A DNA stretch of 64,000 nt from Lepidodermella squamata (Eukaryota; Gastrotricha). Shown piece after piece: positions 1 through 12,292 of the stretch (the first letter of the stretch is position 1; the number at the start of each line of letters is the position of its first letter). The notes under the pieces were generated by a model that did not search any database, was not told the origin of the DNA, and saw nothing but the letters and a program-made list of their open reading frames with translations. The stretch lies in NCBI GenBank assembly GCA_047495785.1, contig JBLDXI010000032.1, positions 868,001-932,000 of the forward strand, read 5' to 3'. A program made the position numbers and the translations under genes.

Positions 1-2955
1 AGCAATGATGAACAAGTGATGGAACGGTGCATATCTGACAAGCCAACTTCGGTTATCCTTGCTCGTGGCATCACTGAGTACATGACTGAACCAATTGTAA
101 GTGCCAAACAGCGGTTTAACTGTTTCTTGGCACCCGGATCGTATAATAACATAAAACTTGATGCGTCTGATTAACTAACTGAATTTCCCAAACTGTTACC
201 CGCCTTACAGCTTCGTGACGCCATCATTTCGTCTGGATACTATCCACGGGACATTCACGTTGCCCGACGGAGAACAGGTATGAATGCGAACGCTCTTCAA
301 GTGATCCTTCGATTTTACCCCTTGTTGAAAATGCGCAAGGCGAAGTACGCGGTTGGGCGTTTGTTGAGTTCTACAATGAAGACGACGGGCGATCATGGCT
401 AGAAGCTCATCAGGTAAAGTTTTTTCCTCGTATCGTGAACTTCATATAGTTGGTTTTTTTCCAGGGAACGTTCTACTTGAAAGAAATGAACGAAGATCGA
501 TTGAGTCTGCTGTATTGCAATCCATCAGAATCACCTTTTACTGGCGAAGCTGCCCCTGAAACGCGATCGAGCGATTGGAATTGCGCTAGGGTATATCAAT
601 TTGAGATTCTTAGCTTGCGTGGCTTGTTGCTTTGCAAATGATGACAGTGGCTATGCTAATACTGAGTTGGCATTTTTGCTGACAATGAGTTCAACCTTCT
701 CACACACTGATTGTAGCTGATGATGAATTTATTGATAATTGTATGTCACATTGGCTATAACAAATTTGCTCTACCCACAGTGCAACAAGTTCAATACATG
801 GCGCGATCAAGGTATTTGCTACCGATGCGGATCCCGGCGTGACGGCGGAACTGGAGCGCCATCTCGACCTGTTGAAAAGCCGACTTTTGATCGAATCGGC
901 CGATCCCCATGCAACAGTATGATTAAATCTCGGCATTTGATTAAAAATTGAAAATTGAAAATACCCACCTCCACGCAAATTTGCAGCAATTTTGATCCGT
1001 GAACTGGATACGAACACCATATCTGAACGTGCAATTAAAGCGGCGTTATACGAGCAAGTGCGAATTCCATCTTCGTCGATTCGCAGCTGTTTCATCATGC
1101 GAAATCCGCCGATTACTGACATGACGAAATCAGCAGATGCTTGTTACGCCTTTATCGAACTATCCTCAACCCACGAAGCAACTCAACTAGTCGATCGCTT
1201 GTCGTCAAAGTCGCTGATAATGGAAGGGAAACCGGTATAACTTCGACGAATTGAAGTTTTTATGCAGTAATTTATTGGTTTCAGGTGCCTGTTTCATTTG
1301 CCCGGTACCCTTTTACGACGATTATGGCTCATATTCATCAGTGGCTAGCCTCGGCTAGTGAAGCCGCCCAGCAACAGGCGAGTTCTTACGCGCCAACACA
1401 GGCCGATGTTACAAACGCGGCTGCAGCTGTTGCGATGAATGCGATGCAAGCCAGGCAGCAGGCTGAGCAAGAACGAGCTAAACGTCGAGCTCGCAGGCAA
1501 GAAAGAGACGACAGACGCCGCGATCGCGGTCGGTCTTCATCCGGGTCTGACTATTCATCCCGGTCTAATTCACCCCTCGCTGCTAGTGGTGGTGGCGGCG
1601 GCTTGGCTGAGGCAGCTGCTGCAGCAATTAGCCAACAATTCGGCGGTGGCCCGGCGAATGGTTCTTTCATCTATGACCAAAATAGCGGCTATTACTACGA
1701 CGCGTCTACCGGGTCGTATTTCGACCCTAAAACCCGTTATTTCTACTCACCTGGTCTAGCGAAATGGCTGATGTGGGACGCTAATTCGAACCAGTACGTG
1801 CCTGTCCCGTCTCAAGCAGAAACTGCTGTTGATAATTCAGCTGCTTTATCAGAAGAGGCGAGGAAAGAGAAGGAAAAGCGTGATAAGGCGAAGGAGGCGC
1901 GGCGGGTTCAAAAGGAGATGGAAAAATGGGCGGCGAATCAGTCGACCCCCACCCCGGCTGCTGCATCATCATCGTCATCAGCAGCAGCCCCGTCAAAACC
2001 TGCTGCCAGTCAAAATTCCGCCTCGACAGCCGATGCCGCGTTTGATTTCATGAAAAACGCCCCGGCTAACTCAACCGGGGTCGATCAAGGCGCTGTTCTC
2101 GAGAGTTCAGTGACTGATTTGCTGTCTCTTCAGGACTGGCAAACTTACATTTGTAAACTCTGCTCTCGAAAGCTGGCGAATGAAGACCAGTTGCGTAAAC
2201 ACTGCGTTCAATCTGAGCTTCACAGAACGAATGCGATGAAATGGTGTCAAGACCGCGGTTTAAATTCGCCCATGGCCGGGGTTGTGATTGATACAGTCGC
2301 TAAGGCGCTGGCTGAAACCGGGGCCGAACCGACCCCTGCGCCAGTTTCTACCCCTACTGTCGCTCCTGTGGTCGAACCACCTCTTGTCTACCGCGATCGG
2401 GCTAAAGAACGGCGTGATAAATTCCATCAGCCTGATCATCCAGTTGCTTCGTCTTCGTATAAAAACGACTACCCGTCATCGTCCTCTTCATCTCGGCGGT
2501 CGTATGATAACAGCCGGCGTGAACCCCCTGTTCCGAGCCAAGCAGTTTCGGTCGACCAACCGGTTGGCGGCATCGGACAGAAACTCATCGCTAAAATGGG
2601 CTGGCAAGGTAAAAAAAACGAAAATTCCTCCTTAAAATTCACTTTTTCAATCCGACGATCCATACACTAATAATACTGAGAATTTGCAGCCTTTCGTGAA
2701 TCAGATAAGATGAATTAGTTAGATCTGTGAACTTTTATTCGACCCTGTGAGTTGAAATCTAATTTGCATGTGTTTTTTCAAGGTGGAGGTTTGGGTAAAA
2801 ACGAGCAAGGCCGAGTGGATCCGATCGAAGCTGAACGACGCCAGTCTCGCGTCGGTCTCGGCACTTCTGGCGCAAGTTCGCGGGCAACTGAACAGTTGGA
2901 CTACCGCGAGGCAGCGAAACGAACTCTGTTCTCGCGATTTCACGAACTTCGATAA
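1..2955 (+). CDS. RBM5: RBM5/RBM10-like RNA-binding splicing factor (5' end cut off)
   Basis: Nuclear alternative-splicing regulator. Exons inferred: 1-96, 211-277, 340-413, 465-590, 781-916, 987-1234, 1285-2608, 2783-2955, giving about 747 residues, with phases agreeing at every join. Domains in RBM5/10 order: RRM1 (ends in RGWAFVEF); RanBP2-type zinc finger (DWNCARC then CYRCG, split by the 591-780 intron); RRM2 (ILIREL to YAFIEL); Ala/Arg/Ser-rich segment; OCRE aromatic repeat (about 1666-1800, YYYDASTGSYFDP); C2H2 finger (CKLC...H...H, about 2146-2225); G-patch split by the last intron (IGQKLIAKMGW then GGGLGKNEQG). It ends in AAKRTLFSRFHEL like vertebrate RBM5. Known family function: binds pre-mRNA and contacts spliceosomal proteins through OCRE. 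RBM5 and RBM10 cannot be told apart here. The window begins inside or just before RRM1. Acceptors at 339 and 2782 are AAG rather than CAG/TAG. Confidence 0.93.
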
Positions 2956-3063
2956 ACTTATTCTGGTTATGTGTTTTTGGCTGGTTTCTGTGTATAATCT
3001 GATGTGAAGTCGCTCTCTTGCGTAGTTTCGATTTCAGTCGTCGTAATGAAACATAATTATATC

Positions 3064-3069
3064 AATAAA
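3064..3069 (+). terminator. poly(A) signal of the RBM5-like gene
   Basis: AATAAA about 110 bp after the RBM5-like stop codon. The opposite-strand signal of the convergent STAMBP gene starts only 29 bp further on, so the two 3' ends meet here. Confidence 0.6.
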
Positions 3070-3097
3070 ATAATTATTCGTATGCAAGCATTGTTGT

Positions 3098-3103
3098 TTT
3101 ATT
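3098..3103 (-). terminator. poly(A) signal of the STAMBP gene
   Basis: TTTATT on the plus strand, AATAAA on the minus strand, about 110 bp beyond the STAMBP stop codon. Confidence 0.55.
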
Positions 3104-3210
3104 CTCAAAGCGAGGAATACCAAAGTCGTACAGAAGTCATGCAGAAAAATAATAGACGAAGCAAGATCAATCAAGCGTTATTGCTGAAAATAGCGTATGA
3201 AATAGACGGA

Positions 3211-5100
3211 TTAGGCACGCAAATCCACAACTTGAACATGTATATTCGAGTCCCAGAACACGCTGTCTGAGTCGCATTCGTCGAAAAGTGGTTCCCCTGT
3301 AGTGGTGCCAGCGTGAGTATGGAAACCGGTTTGATTACAGGCCGATACCACGTCGAGACCAGGATCTGTCAGCCTGAAAGTTCTGGTGTCTTCATATTTG
3401 ACACTGCATACGACAGCAACCGATTCTGAACAGAAATAATGTTATCATAATAGATAAAACGCCTCAATGTTATTTTTACCTGGAAGAAGGTGCTGATAAC
3501 CTGCATGTGTATGCAAATCGACAGAGCTGAGGAAGCAAGTTTGGCTTGGATGAGTCTAAAAAAGTATCGCAATTAGCCAACAAGACTATGATATGAAACT
3601 AAATCCAATATTTTATAAAAGCTCAGCGATCAAAGTGCGAAAATCATTGGTAATGCAAGCTAAATGCGAGGACCGACTCGGCTAGATTCTTCCACCGCTT
3701 GCCTCAGATCTCAACGAGAATGCAGCGAGGCACTCAATCGGATACCTGAGCCATGACGATGGAAAAATTTCACCAAGCCGACCTGGCCAAATGGCTGAAC
3801 ATTTCAGACCTTTTACTTCTCATCATCGATAATGCAAAATGATAATAAGAAATCAATTAGAACATACATGAATCCAGCCGACAACAATGACGTTCAGCTG
3901 GTCGGTCATCGCGAATAATTTCTCCTCATCTTCAGTGGTACACGAATCAGGAGTGCCGTGTTGCGGGGGCAATAGAACGTGGGAAACGCGCAATTCGTTG
4001 GTTGTGCTACATGAGGCTGGGGCGCACAAAATTCCGCATGTCTCCGTATCGCGTGACGTGTTGTTCAACGCAAGCCGAAGAAAGGTTGACGCCAGATCAC
4101 CGGGTAATACAATCTTGCGAAGGGTGAACATGGAAGAATGGTGCCGAGCCATTGGTTTGGAAGCCCGATCAACAGCAGGTGTCGATGTCTGCTCGGCAAG
4201 AGTGGGCGAAGGGACTTTGTTAGAGCTATGATGGAGGACGGTGCGGCTAGGTTCCACTGGCTCCGGAGTAGATATTTGAGTCGGTGCGGCTAAATTAGTT
4301 GGTGCCGGCGCCGTGGGGCGATCCTGATGGGTAGATCTGGCCACTCGATGGTGAGCTTCGGCGCGATCTTTGTGCACAGCGTATTGTTCCTCTTGTTCAA
4401 TCTGCTGAGCTATTAACGCCAAGCTATTAAAGGCGAGAGAGCAATAAAAACGCTAACCTAATACTGCATCATCATGGTGCTGCCTATGCTTCTGCGCTAT
4501 ATGCATCTTTTGCATCTGCTCGGCACGCTCTCGTTCATTTCGCGCGGCGGCTTCAGCAGCCTGAAGAGTAAACAGAAACATAAACCAGATTTGAGTAAAA
4601 ATTACAAGTGTCACCTCTTCCGCTGCTCTTTGCTTTTCGTCATCCTCAAATTTTCTCAGCAGCATAGGTTTTAGCCTTTCCGCCTCGTCCAGACTGTACA
4701 TGATGCTCTACAAATTGACAATTGAGAGTCTTAACGGCTCACTTTTCATCAGTCATTGTGACTTTACCCTAATGATGGACTTCTGTTCGGCGGCAGTAAG
4801 CTCCTTAAAGCTCGCATGCGGTTTTACCTTATTCAGATACAGACTGAAATTCACATGAAAACATTCAATTAGCAGGGGCAATAATATATCAACTTACTTA
4901 GAAAACTTGACAAACATATAGAAGGCCTCGTCGATAGCACCGTTGTCGGCTTTGAATTTTGCGGTAGCTATCATGTGATCAGCAGATCGAACATATCGAG
5001 TAACTTTGTCTTTTGCATTGAAAAGCCTAACTCCGTCCGCAGAGGCTTCTTCCACAACCTTCCTCAAGCGATCCTGGGCGTTGCGTATTTCGCAAAACAT
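3211..5100 (-). CDS. STAMBP: STAMBP/AMSH-like JAMM deubiquitinase
   Basis: Zinc metalloprotease that cuts K63-linked ubiquitin chains on endosomes; partner of ESCRT-0/ESCRT-III. Minus-strand exons inferred: 4898-5100, 4768-4843, 4615-4707, 4458-4560, 3868-4409, 3480-3555, 3211-3425; 435 residues (human 424), all phases consistent. The N-terminal part matches the AMSH MIT/dimerisation region ([13 protein letters not shown]... AFYMFVKF), followed by a Glu/Lys/Gln coiled coil and a Pro/Ser/Thr-rich linker. The MPN+/JAMM domain starts at [15 protein letters not shown] and has the conserved ETCGILC. The active-site string is split by an intron: GWIH in exon 5, then [17 protein letters not shown] in exon 6, which supplies the HxH, Ser and Asp zinc-site residues. 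The gene ends VQVVDLRA. The start at 5100 is the first in-frame ATG I can support; a further 5' exon is possible. Confidence 0.93.
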
Positions 5101-6247
5101 GAATAAGGGCAATGTTACCAAAAAATAAAGCCTTGCTGGTTTTGCTTGACAGAAAACGCGAGCTCACCAAAACGAAACGTGATTCATCAAAATTTTGCCC
5201 GCCCAAAGTCTGTCAATAACGGGAATACCGGGTAATTTTAATACTGAATTTGATATGAAAAAAATAGAAACTATTTATAGAAATGCATTTTACAAGTTAT
5301 GGTTTAAAACGTCGCCGCAGCTATCAGTTTATTTTTTCAAAGATTTTCGCATTCACTGTCTTTGATTCAATTGCATTGAAGTAACCAGAATTATATACTT
5401 CCAATTTACACTCACCTGATTGGCTTCATTCTTTGTTATGATTGATGGTGATGCTTTCAGTTGGCATTCGGTCACAAATCTCTGCTAACTTTAAGGTTTA
5501 AGGTTTACGATGCGGATTGGTGGGTAACCGACGGATCCCTTTTGGGACATGTAGGGTCGTTAATGGTTGACCCCGTTATTGTTGACAAAATCATGTTACA
5601 GCGATGATACTAGCGAGCATACTGATTGTCTTGCTGTGCAAAACTGTGCAAGAATAAAACTGATCCAAATTAGTCCGTCGCGAGCGATAACACGGTGGTG
5701 GCTGTGTGTCAACGGTAACACTTGGTGGCAGGATCGGCATGCTTTAACACATTCGACATCAAGAACAGTTGAACTCTTTGAACTCTCAATTTGACCATTC
5801 TGACACAAGTAAGGAGCCCCGCAGTTTGACAGGAGTAGAAAATTTCAAGTTTTGTCTATACTTTATGCGTTTTGTGCGTATAAAGATTGAGTTGACATGA
5901 AAAACTTAGAAACTTGAACTTTATTGACGTGAAATCCTTTTATGAACGCTTCGAAAATTTTGGAGATTTATATATTTTTCTTAGCACTTAATGCATTCAA
6001 TAAAGTGTAAAACTTTTGCCTTCAGCAAAAACAGGCGATTGCGCAAGTGTCCAAATTAGTACATCATTGGCTTTAAGCTAAGGTCTTCCATATAAATTAC
6101 GTCAAAAATTACGGTTGTTTTGCAATCTTGGGCCACCTAGCGCATAATTCCACGGAAATAGGAATGTGTGCCTCCATAAATCCCTAATTGTGTCTCATTA
6201 CAGCGGGGCACTTCGCATCACTTTAAATAAGTCTTGTCAGAAAACCG

Positions 6248-6286
<39 letters not shown>

Positions 6287-6384
6287 GCCTTATAGCCCAT
6301 AGTACTTGAACAATTTCACTTGTGATCTCAATTTCAGAAATAATAAATAATATCGCATATAAAATCTGAGTTCGGCTATTTGAA
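5101..6384. other. Intergenic stretch between STAMBP and the GPCR
   Basis: No coding exon recognised on either strand. It should hold the STAMBP promoter and 5' UTR and the GPCR upstream region. The only clear structure is a CA dinucleotide run at 6250-6284. Confidence 0.5.
6250..6284. repeat. (CA)n microsatellite
   Basis: About 17 uninterrupted CA units, roughly 100 bp upstream of the GPCR start codon. Confidence 0.95.
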
Positions 6385-7747
6385 ATGGTTTACAAAACAG
6401 TTGCAGAGACAGTTACCCTGATTATAGCGATTATCGCCAATTCCTTCGCGATGGAAGGCGTACTCAACGGCAAAATACGTCAGCGAAACTACAGACGCTT
6501 TCTCGCTAGTCTACTAGCCACAGGAATATACATTTGCGGGATGAGGGCTATATCCTTGCTGAGAACAACTTCATTCTCGTTTTTCATGGTTGATTCAAAA
6601 ATCAACAAATGCGCACACAGGCTGGAACATAGCTTCGTTATGGCCGGCTCTCTTTCCTTTCTCCTCAATCTCTGCGGCATGTATTTCGACCACTTCCTAT
6701 GCATCGCAAGCTTATTAATCTTGCGATTCTCAACAGTTTAATAATTTTCTATTTCACCAGGTTCATCCCCATAAATATAAGCTTATTATGAATTTCTTCT
6801 GGATAAAAAAGGCTCCCTTTCTGATAGCGTTGGGAGTCACATTAACAGGTAAGTGTCTTAATATTTGGTCAAGGGTTAGCTAAATCCTGACAATAGCCAT
6901 GCTTGATTACGCAATATTCACCGTCATAATTCCTAAAGCCAAAGTTGAATTTGCCCTGCCTGGTATCCCGATATCGATGGCGATTGCGTACTTGAACTGT
7001 GACGAGTCAGCTTTGGAGATGGACGGAGCTCAACTACAGCAACCCCAATCTATTTCGAAAAGTATCAACCACGGAGTTTTCCTCGTCGATCTCAACAGCG
7101 CCTCGTCTTTTCACGGAATTTTTAACATGACTGATTCTTGCCAGCTGAATATTTCCGCCGATGCTTTGTTAGAAATTTACCTGACTGCTTTGACGGATGA
7201 AAAATCTGGTTCGAGTATTAGCAACTGGAATTGGTGCTCCAGCTTTTCCCATATTCTCTACGAACACTCGCTTGAATTTCTTGATATGACTGTCACGTTG
7301 TTAGTCATGACGTTCATCGCTATTTGCCACTACTGCTTTCGTCGAGTTATCAAGCGGTCAAGTGGACGGACTAAAGAAAAAGTGGCTGAATTAAACAAAA
7401 CTACATCAATTTTGCTAATTACTTTCACCGTTGGCTGGGTACCATTTTATATTCACGAAATAATTATGACCTATCTAGTGCAAAACATCGCCTCAATGGA
7501 TGGTACGGGGCAGTTTATTAACACATATGCTATGACACTTCAAGATCTGTTGTACACCTTCTTCTTGTCGACCCCTGTCGTTATTCCGGTGATTTACGTT
7601 GCAAGAGTAAGAGCTGTTTCCCGATATTTGTCGGGAAAATATTCGTTTCTATGGTGTCGGCACGCTACTGCTGATGGGTTGTCTACGCCGGTATCATCTT
7701 CACTCGCAATCCCGTTACAAATTACAACAAGCAGCGGATTAGCTTGA
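6385..7747 (+). CDS. Divergent class A (rhodopsin-type) GPCR, probably a peptide receptor
   Basis: Seven-helix membrane receptor of about 418 residues. Exons inferred: 6385-6705, 6761-6848, 6897-7747. TM1 is near residues 7-27 (LIIAIIANSF, with the conserved Asn), TM2 follows KIRQRNYRRF, and TM3 ends in MYFDHFLCI, where DHF replaces DRY. Exon 2 supplies the loop HPHKYKLIMN and TM4. Exon 3 holds a long extracellular loop 2, TM5, a basic loop 3 (FRRVIKRSSGRTKEKV), TM6 with VGWVPFYIHE (CWxP-like) and TM7 ending IPVIYVARV (NPxxY reduced to IPxxY). Layout and the VHPHKY loop resemble nematode/insect FMRFamide-type receptors, but ligand and subfamily are inference. The first intron must start with GC (GCAAGC...CCAG) to keep the TM3-loop-TM4 frame. 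Short C-tail; further 3' exons are possible. Confidence 0.75.
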
Positions 7748-9481
7748 TAGAGCATCGCTCCAATCAGCATCTGGAATTGTCGACAGCTATAGTTACAATT
7801 GATTTTGCGATGATAAACAGTGATAGTGCTTGGTACAGATAATGAATGACTTTAAAGTATGCCCTTGATTTTTGCTGCTCGTACACATGGGTTAGTAATT
7901 AAACAGCTGATATTGGCATTTTCAGAGCTCAGAGCCCCACCTTTTCATACCATGCCGCTATTTCCTAAGCCACGTTCGCCGACATTCGGACAGTTGAAGG
8001 GTTTCGCAGAGCCCGAAGCTGAGCCAGAATTGACGGAACTAAAGTCAGCATGCGCGCTGTCATCCAATCGCCTGTCGTTGCGTGCATTCGCATATCACGG
8101 GCTGACCAATCGCATCCAAGAGCCAGTTTTTGCTGGGGACCCCTAGCAAACTAATAATTAACACTCCTGAAGAGTCAAGTTGGGCTAATTTAGACGCTCT
8201 AAGTGATCCCGGTGGTCGCCAAACGAGGTGGTCAAAAATGAAATACAAAAATGCGTTGGGAAGCGTTAACAAGAGAAGTATGTTTCAATTTGGGACACAA
8301 TTGAAGAGACTGCTCGTGATCGGACTAACTGGAGGGCCTTCATTTCGAACTTCTGTCCTTCCGGTTGCTGGGAACTGAATCTACTGGACTTCTTGTTCTC
8401 GCCGTCGTTCAAACTCAAGTAGGTACGCCTCGCCAACCCTAACAAATAAAAACAAATGGTACTTGTAATCCCGAAATAATCTTAAATTTTCATCTCATAG
8501 GAGAACACATGGGTGTGCTGTTTCTCAAAGCCGAAAATTTGTCGTCGTTTCCGATGTCATTTTTGCGACGTAATTACCTACTGGGTTAGACTTTTTGCCA
8601 GATTTTTACGAATCAGATTACATTTGAGGGTGATTACATATGAAACGGACGAAACACACTTAGCTGTATATGTGCGTGAAATTTAGCAGAGGACATTGGA
8701 CAATAAGTCGTCTTCGAATTAGCGCAAAACAGACGTTGATTCAAGTATTTAAGTAATCAATTGTCGTTCCGACAGATATGGTAGCATCGGACGAAGCGTT
8801 TGGACTCGGTAAAATTCGAAACTTCATTTGATGTGTGATGTAGCAAGAATGTAGCAGCGCCGAGCCCTTCAATAGACCGATGTTGCTTTTCCATAATTTA
8901 TTGTGAAATTTATTCAGGCGAAGCCACAAACGCAGGATTCAGGCCGAATCCTAGCAACAACAAGCAAAAAAGTCCAACAAGGCGTATGTAACTGTAAGAT
9001 AATAGCGCCTTTATTGTTTTTGATTGCGGCAGCCGTGTGCGAACTTTCAATCACTATTTTAAGGTTATCTATTATTTCGATATTGATAAAAGGCATATGT
9101 GAGAAATCGACTGGCTCACCTCCATAATTTGAATTCAAACATCATCAAAATTCATGTGTAAAACGAGTGCAAATGTCAAGGCTGATGATTAACTTCTGAA
9201 CATTAATTACCATGCTGAAATTCTCGTAATGACGGAGGGATAATATACTTCACGGTTTCATCAAACAGTAAAAAATATAAATAAAAAATCTGCCAATTTA
9301 AAAAAGGACGCTTGAGTCTCGTGCTGTCCCCGCGCGACGTTGAATTTCCCCGGTTATCTGATGTTATTGGGGCACACGCGATCTCAAGCTTCAGGCACGT
9401 GCCTCCTCTTGAATTTTCGTGCGCCATCAATCTAAAATTTCAGTAATTTCGAGCTGAAAAAAAATATTTCAAAGCCATAAT
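7748..9481. other. Intergenic stretch with possible unplaced exons
   Basis: A TTTTCAG acceptor at about 7919-7925 opens a frame to 8146 (MPLFPKPRSPTFGQ..., Pro/Glu-rich), and another frame runs 8130-8378. Neither resembles a known domain. They could be alternative 3' exons of the GPCR tail or chance. An AATAAA lies at 8445-8450. From 8500 to 9270 I see nothing. A TATAAATA-like box sits near 9276, about 205 bp before the next start codon. Confidence 0.3.
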
Positions 9482-12116
9482 ATGAATTTGCCACAACAGG
9501 CTCTATGCTTGTGTGCTATTTATAATCTGCTATCTTACTACATTGTTTCATCGCAACGGGTGAGTAAAGGTAGCCCGGCGGAGGAGAACTCGAAATGGCG
9601 AAACGAGAATACATTTTTCACGCCTCCGCCCTGGCTAACAACAACGAAGAAGCATTATTTAAACATCAGAAATCAAGCCGATTCATCTGTCTACGACGTT
9701 TACCTACTCGTTGATCAGTACGGCTTTGCGAAAAGTGAACGCCACGCCTTGGGAAAATTCGTCGCGAAATTAGCCGATGACCTGGCGAGTGACGGCGCCC
9801 AGGTTGGGCTGTCGATTAACAGCCGGTATTTTATTAAAGCCAGCGAAAATGTTACGACTCAAATCGCTGCCGAGAGGAACATTCCACGAATTTACGCCTC
9901 GGTCGACCGGCTTGTCGAATATTTGTCCCTTGGACGAGACAAATCTACAGTTCCAGCTGCGATCGAATTTTTGGTTAGCCCTTATTTAAAAAAATTGAAA
10001 TTAATTTTTTTTAATTGAAAAATTAAAATTAAAATTAATTAAAATTAAATTAAAAAATTTTAAATTTAAAAGAAATTGAATGTTGAAAAATTAAAAAAAG
10101 TTAAATTCATTTTATTAAATCGTTTGAATTTTTTCTCCAATTCCAATTTTTTGTAGACTAGTGGACTAATGAGAGAGGAAAGGAATGAAAGCAGCAAGCT
10201 TATTGTTGTTCTAATAACCGCGATGCCGCTGTCTACCGAAGACGACTTGAACGATTTCTCATTTTCGGAAACTCTCGAGGTTTTGAAAGATCGATTCTCG
10301 GCGAAAATCGTCGTGTTAGCTGTTGGTCAAAAGCCGATTTTGGACCAGTACGACGATCTCGTCGATGCGCCGTGTTTAGTCATGCATTACGACAGTGCGG
10401 CTCGGCTGCTGGATCACACGCCGGTCGATGGCGCTGGCCATCTGTTGGGCGGTGTTGTTCACCTGTTGCTGGCGAATTTCGACCAGTCGAGCGATGATTT
10501 TTCGTCGATTTGCGTCGAATTAGCTTCGCTGGTTCGCTTTGATCCGTCTGCGGCTGGGCGTTTCAACTTGGCCGATGCAATTTACGCTCCTCCAACGACT
10601 ACTACGTAAGATTCTCACTGAAATTTGTCGAAATAATTTCAATTTCGGCTTTTCATTTTTTCATCATTAATAATACCCCTCATGGCCCTGGAATTTTCTA
10701 TCTTAGCTACATGGTACCATTAGCCAGCTAGACAACTTATCAATATTGGTTTCCAAGACTTCTAGTATTGAAAAAATCACTGATTTTTAAAATCGATAAT
10801 TGGAATAGATATTTTGGTGGGAGCTTCAAATTTATTGCTGGAACCTAATTTTAGGGTGTCCCATTCGGCGCTTCCTTAGCTTATATTCGAAATTAACATT
10901 CTCATGTGCTAAAATCTCAGGATCTTTAGTCCGAGATGTGTTAGCTACCTTTTTCAAATTTCGGATTCAAATTCATATTTTTCAAATTTTAATACAATTT
11001 AGTCATGAACTAAATGGGACAATTTTAATAGATTTGTGTGTGGTGACTTGAACTTGAAAGATTTAGACATTTTTTTCATGAAATTGGTAATTATTAATGT
11101 TTTAGTACGACCACTACGACTACGACAACGACCACTACTACGACTACAACAACCACTACCCCAACAACTACTACGCCAACTACAACTACAACATCGACGA
11201 CCACCCCTACTACGACCACAAGGACTACAACCACCCCTACTACAACGACCAAGACTACTACTACCCCGATTACAACTAGTACTTCGACCACAACTCCGAC
11301 GACCACAACTAGGACAACAACAACACCTACGACAACATCGACTTCAACCTCAACTAGCACCAGTACCAGCACTACGACATCGACGCCTTCAACTTCAACA
11401 ACAAGTATAAAATTGATATTTTTATCAATAATTTTTGAATTTTTTATATAATTTTGATTCACTATATTAATTTCGCATTCCAAATTTTGAATATTGCGTT
11501 AACTACAAAATATATTTCGAGAGAATTTTCGACGGTTTTTTTATTGAAAATTCAAATTCAAATTCAAAATAAATTCCGATAAATTTCTGCGGATTTAAAA
11601 AGTGAAATTTTGAAATTTACAATTTACTGTTTTAATTGCTAAATTTCGATTTTTTTTCTTTAAGCAAATGCAACGATTTACGACGATGAAGATGATATTC
11701 CGGTTGAAGACGAAGTGACACGTTTCCTGGAAACCGCAACGCACAACGTTCATTTCCGGCGCAACTTCGACACCACCCTGCTATGTTACCAATGCACCGA
11801 CTGCGAACAAGCGCCACCAAGCACGGACACGGCCGTGAAATGCGGTCACGGCCTCAACGACCCGTTCACGCATTGCTACGTGCAGCGGCGGGGTGACAAG
11901 TACGAACGCGGCTGCAATCATCGCGCCAATTTCGAGTGCGTCTCCTTCGATACGGGTGCCTTCGCGCAGTACTGCTGCAACACGCACAGCCTATGCAACG
12001 GCATTCTACCGGCTCCTGACGTCCGAATCCCGGCTAAATCGTCGAAATCTTCGCCAATCAAATTTAACCTATTAACCACCCTGGTCGCATTTCTATTGTA
12101 TTTATCATTCATTTGA
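9482..12116 (+). CDS. GPI-anchored vWA-like / Thr-rich / Ly6 protein (gene A)
   Basis: Predicted cell-surface protein of 563 residues, not matching any named family I know. Exons inferred: 9482-9973, 10157-10605, 11106-11404, 11665-12116. Order: hydrophobic signal peptide (residues 1-24); a vWA-like fold (strand DVYLLVD, helix, strand AQVGLSI, helix AAIEFL joined over the first intron to strand KLIVVLITAMP, then KIVVLAVGQ); two Cys after the domain (DAPCLVM, SSICVEL); a mucin-like exon of about 100 residues, almost all Thr with Pro/Ser; an acidic spacer; a ten-Cys Ly6/uPAR domain (CYQCTDC... CCNTHSLCNG); a C-terminal GPI signal (small-residue SSKSS then a hydrophobic tail ending LYLSFI). The MIDAS motif DxSxS is replaced by DQYGF, so metal binding as in integrins is unlikely. 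Role unknown; adhesion or receptor-modulator is a guess. Paralogue of the gene at 39983-47483. Confidence 0.82.
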
Positions 12117-12249
12117 GAAGAACTGGGAAAATTGACCTAGTTTCGGACAACTGGGTGGATCAGCGATTGTTTAGAAAAACTTCGGCAGCATTTCTGTTAA
12201 CTTATTTATCTTTTAACCCGAGCTCATATTATATGTTCATCGTTGTCCC

Positions 12250-12255
12250 AATAAA
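12250..12255 (+). terminator. poly(A) signal of gene A
   Basis: AATAAA 134 bp after the gene A stop codon. The convergent NUDT1 stop codon is only 38 bp beyond it. Confidence 0.6.
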
Positions 12256-12286
12256 AAAACGAATGTGGTTTGTAAAAACATCGATT

Positions 12287-12292
12287 TTTATT
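12287..12292 (-). terminator. Candidate poly(A) signal touching the NUDT1 stop codon
   Basis: On the minus strand the stop codon runs straight into AATAAA (TGAAATAAA), which would give an extremely short 3' UTR. A signal further down inside gene A's 3' UTR is the alternative. Confidence 0.4.

Noticed and set aside
11094-11483. Val-rich open frame on the minus strand
   Set aside because: It is the reverse complement of the Thr-codon-rich exon of gene A; composition only.
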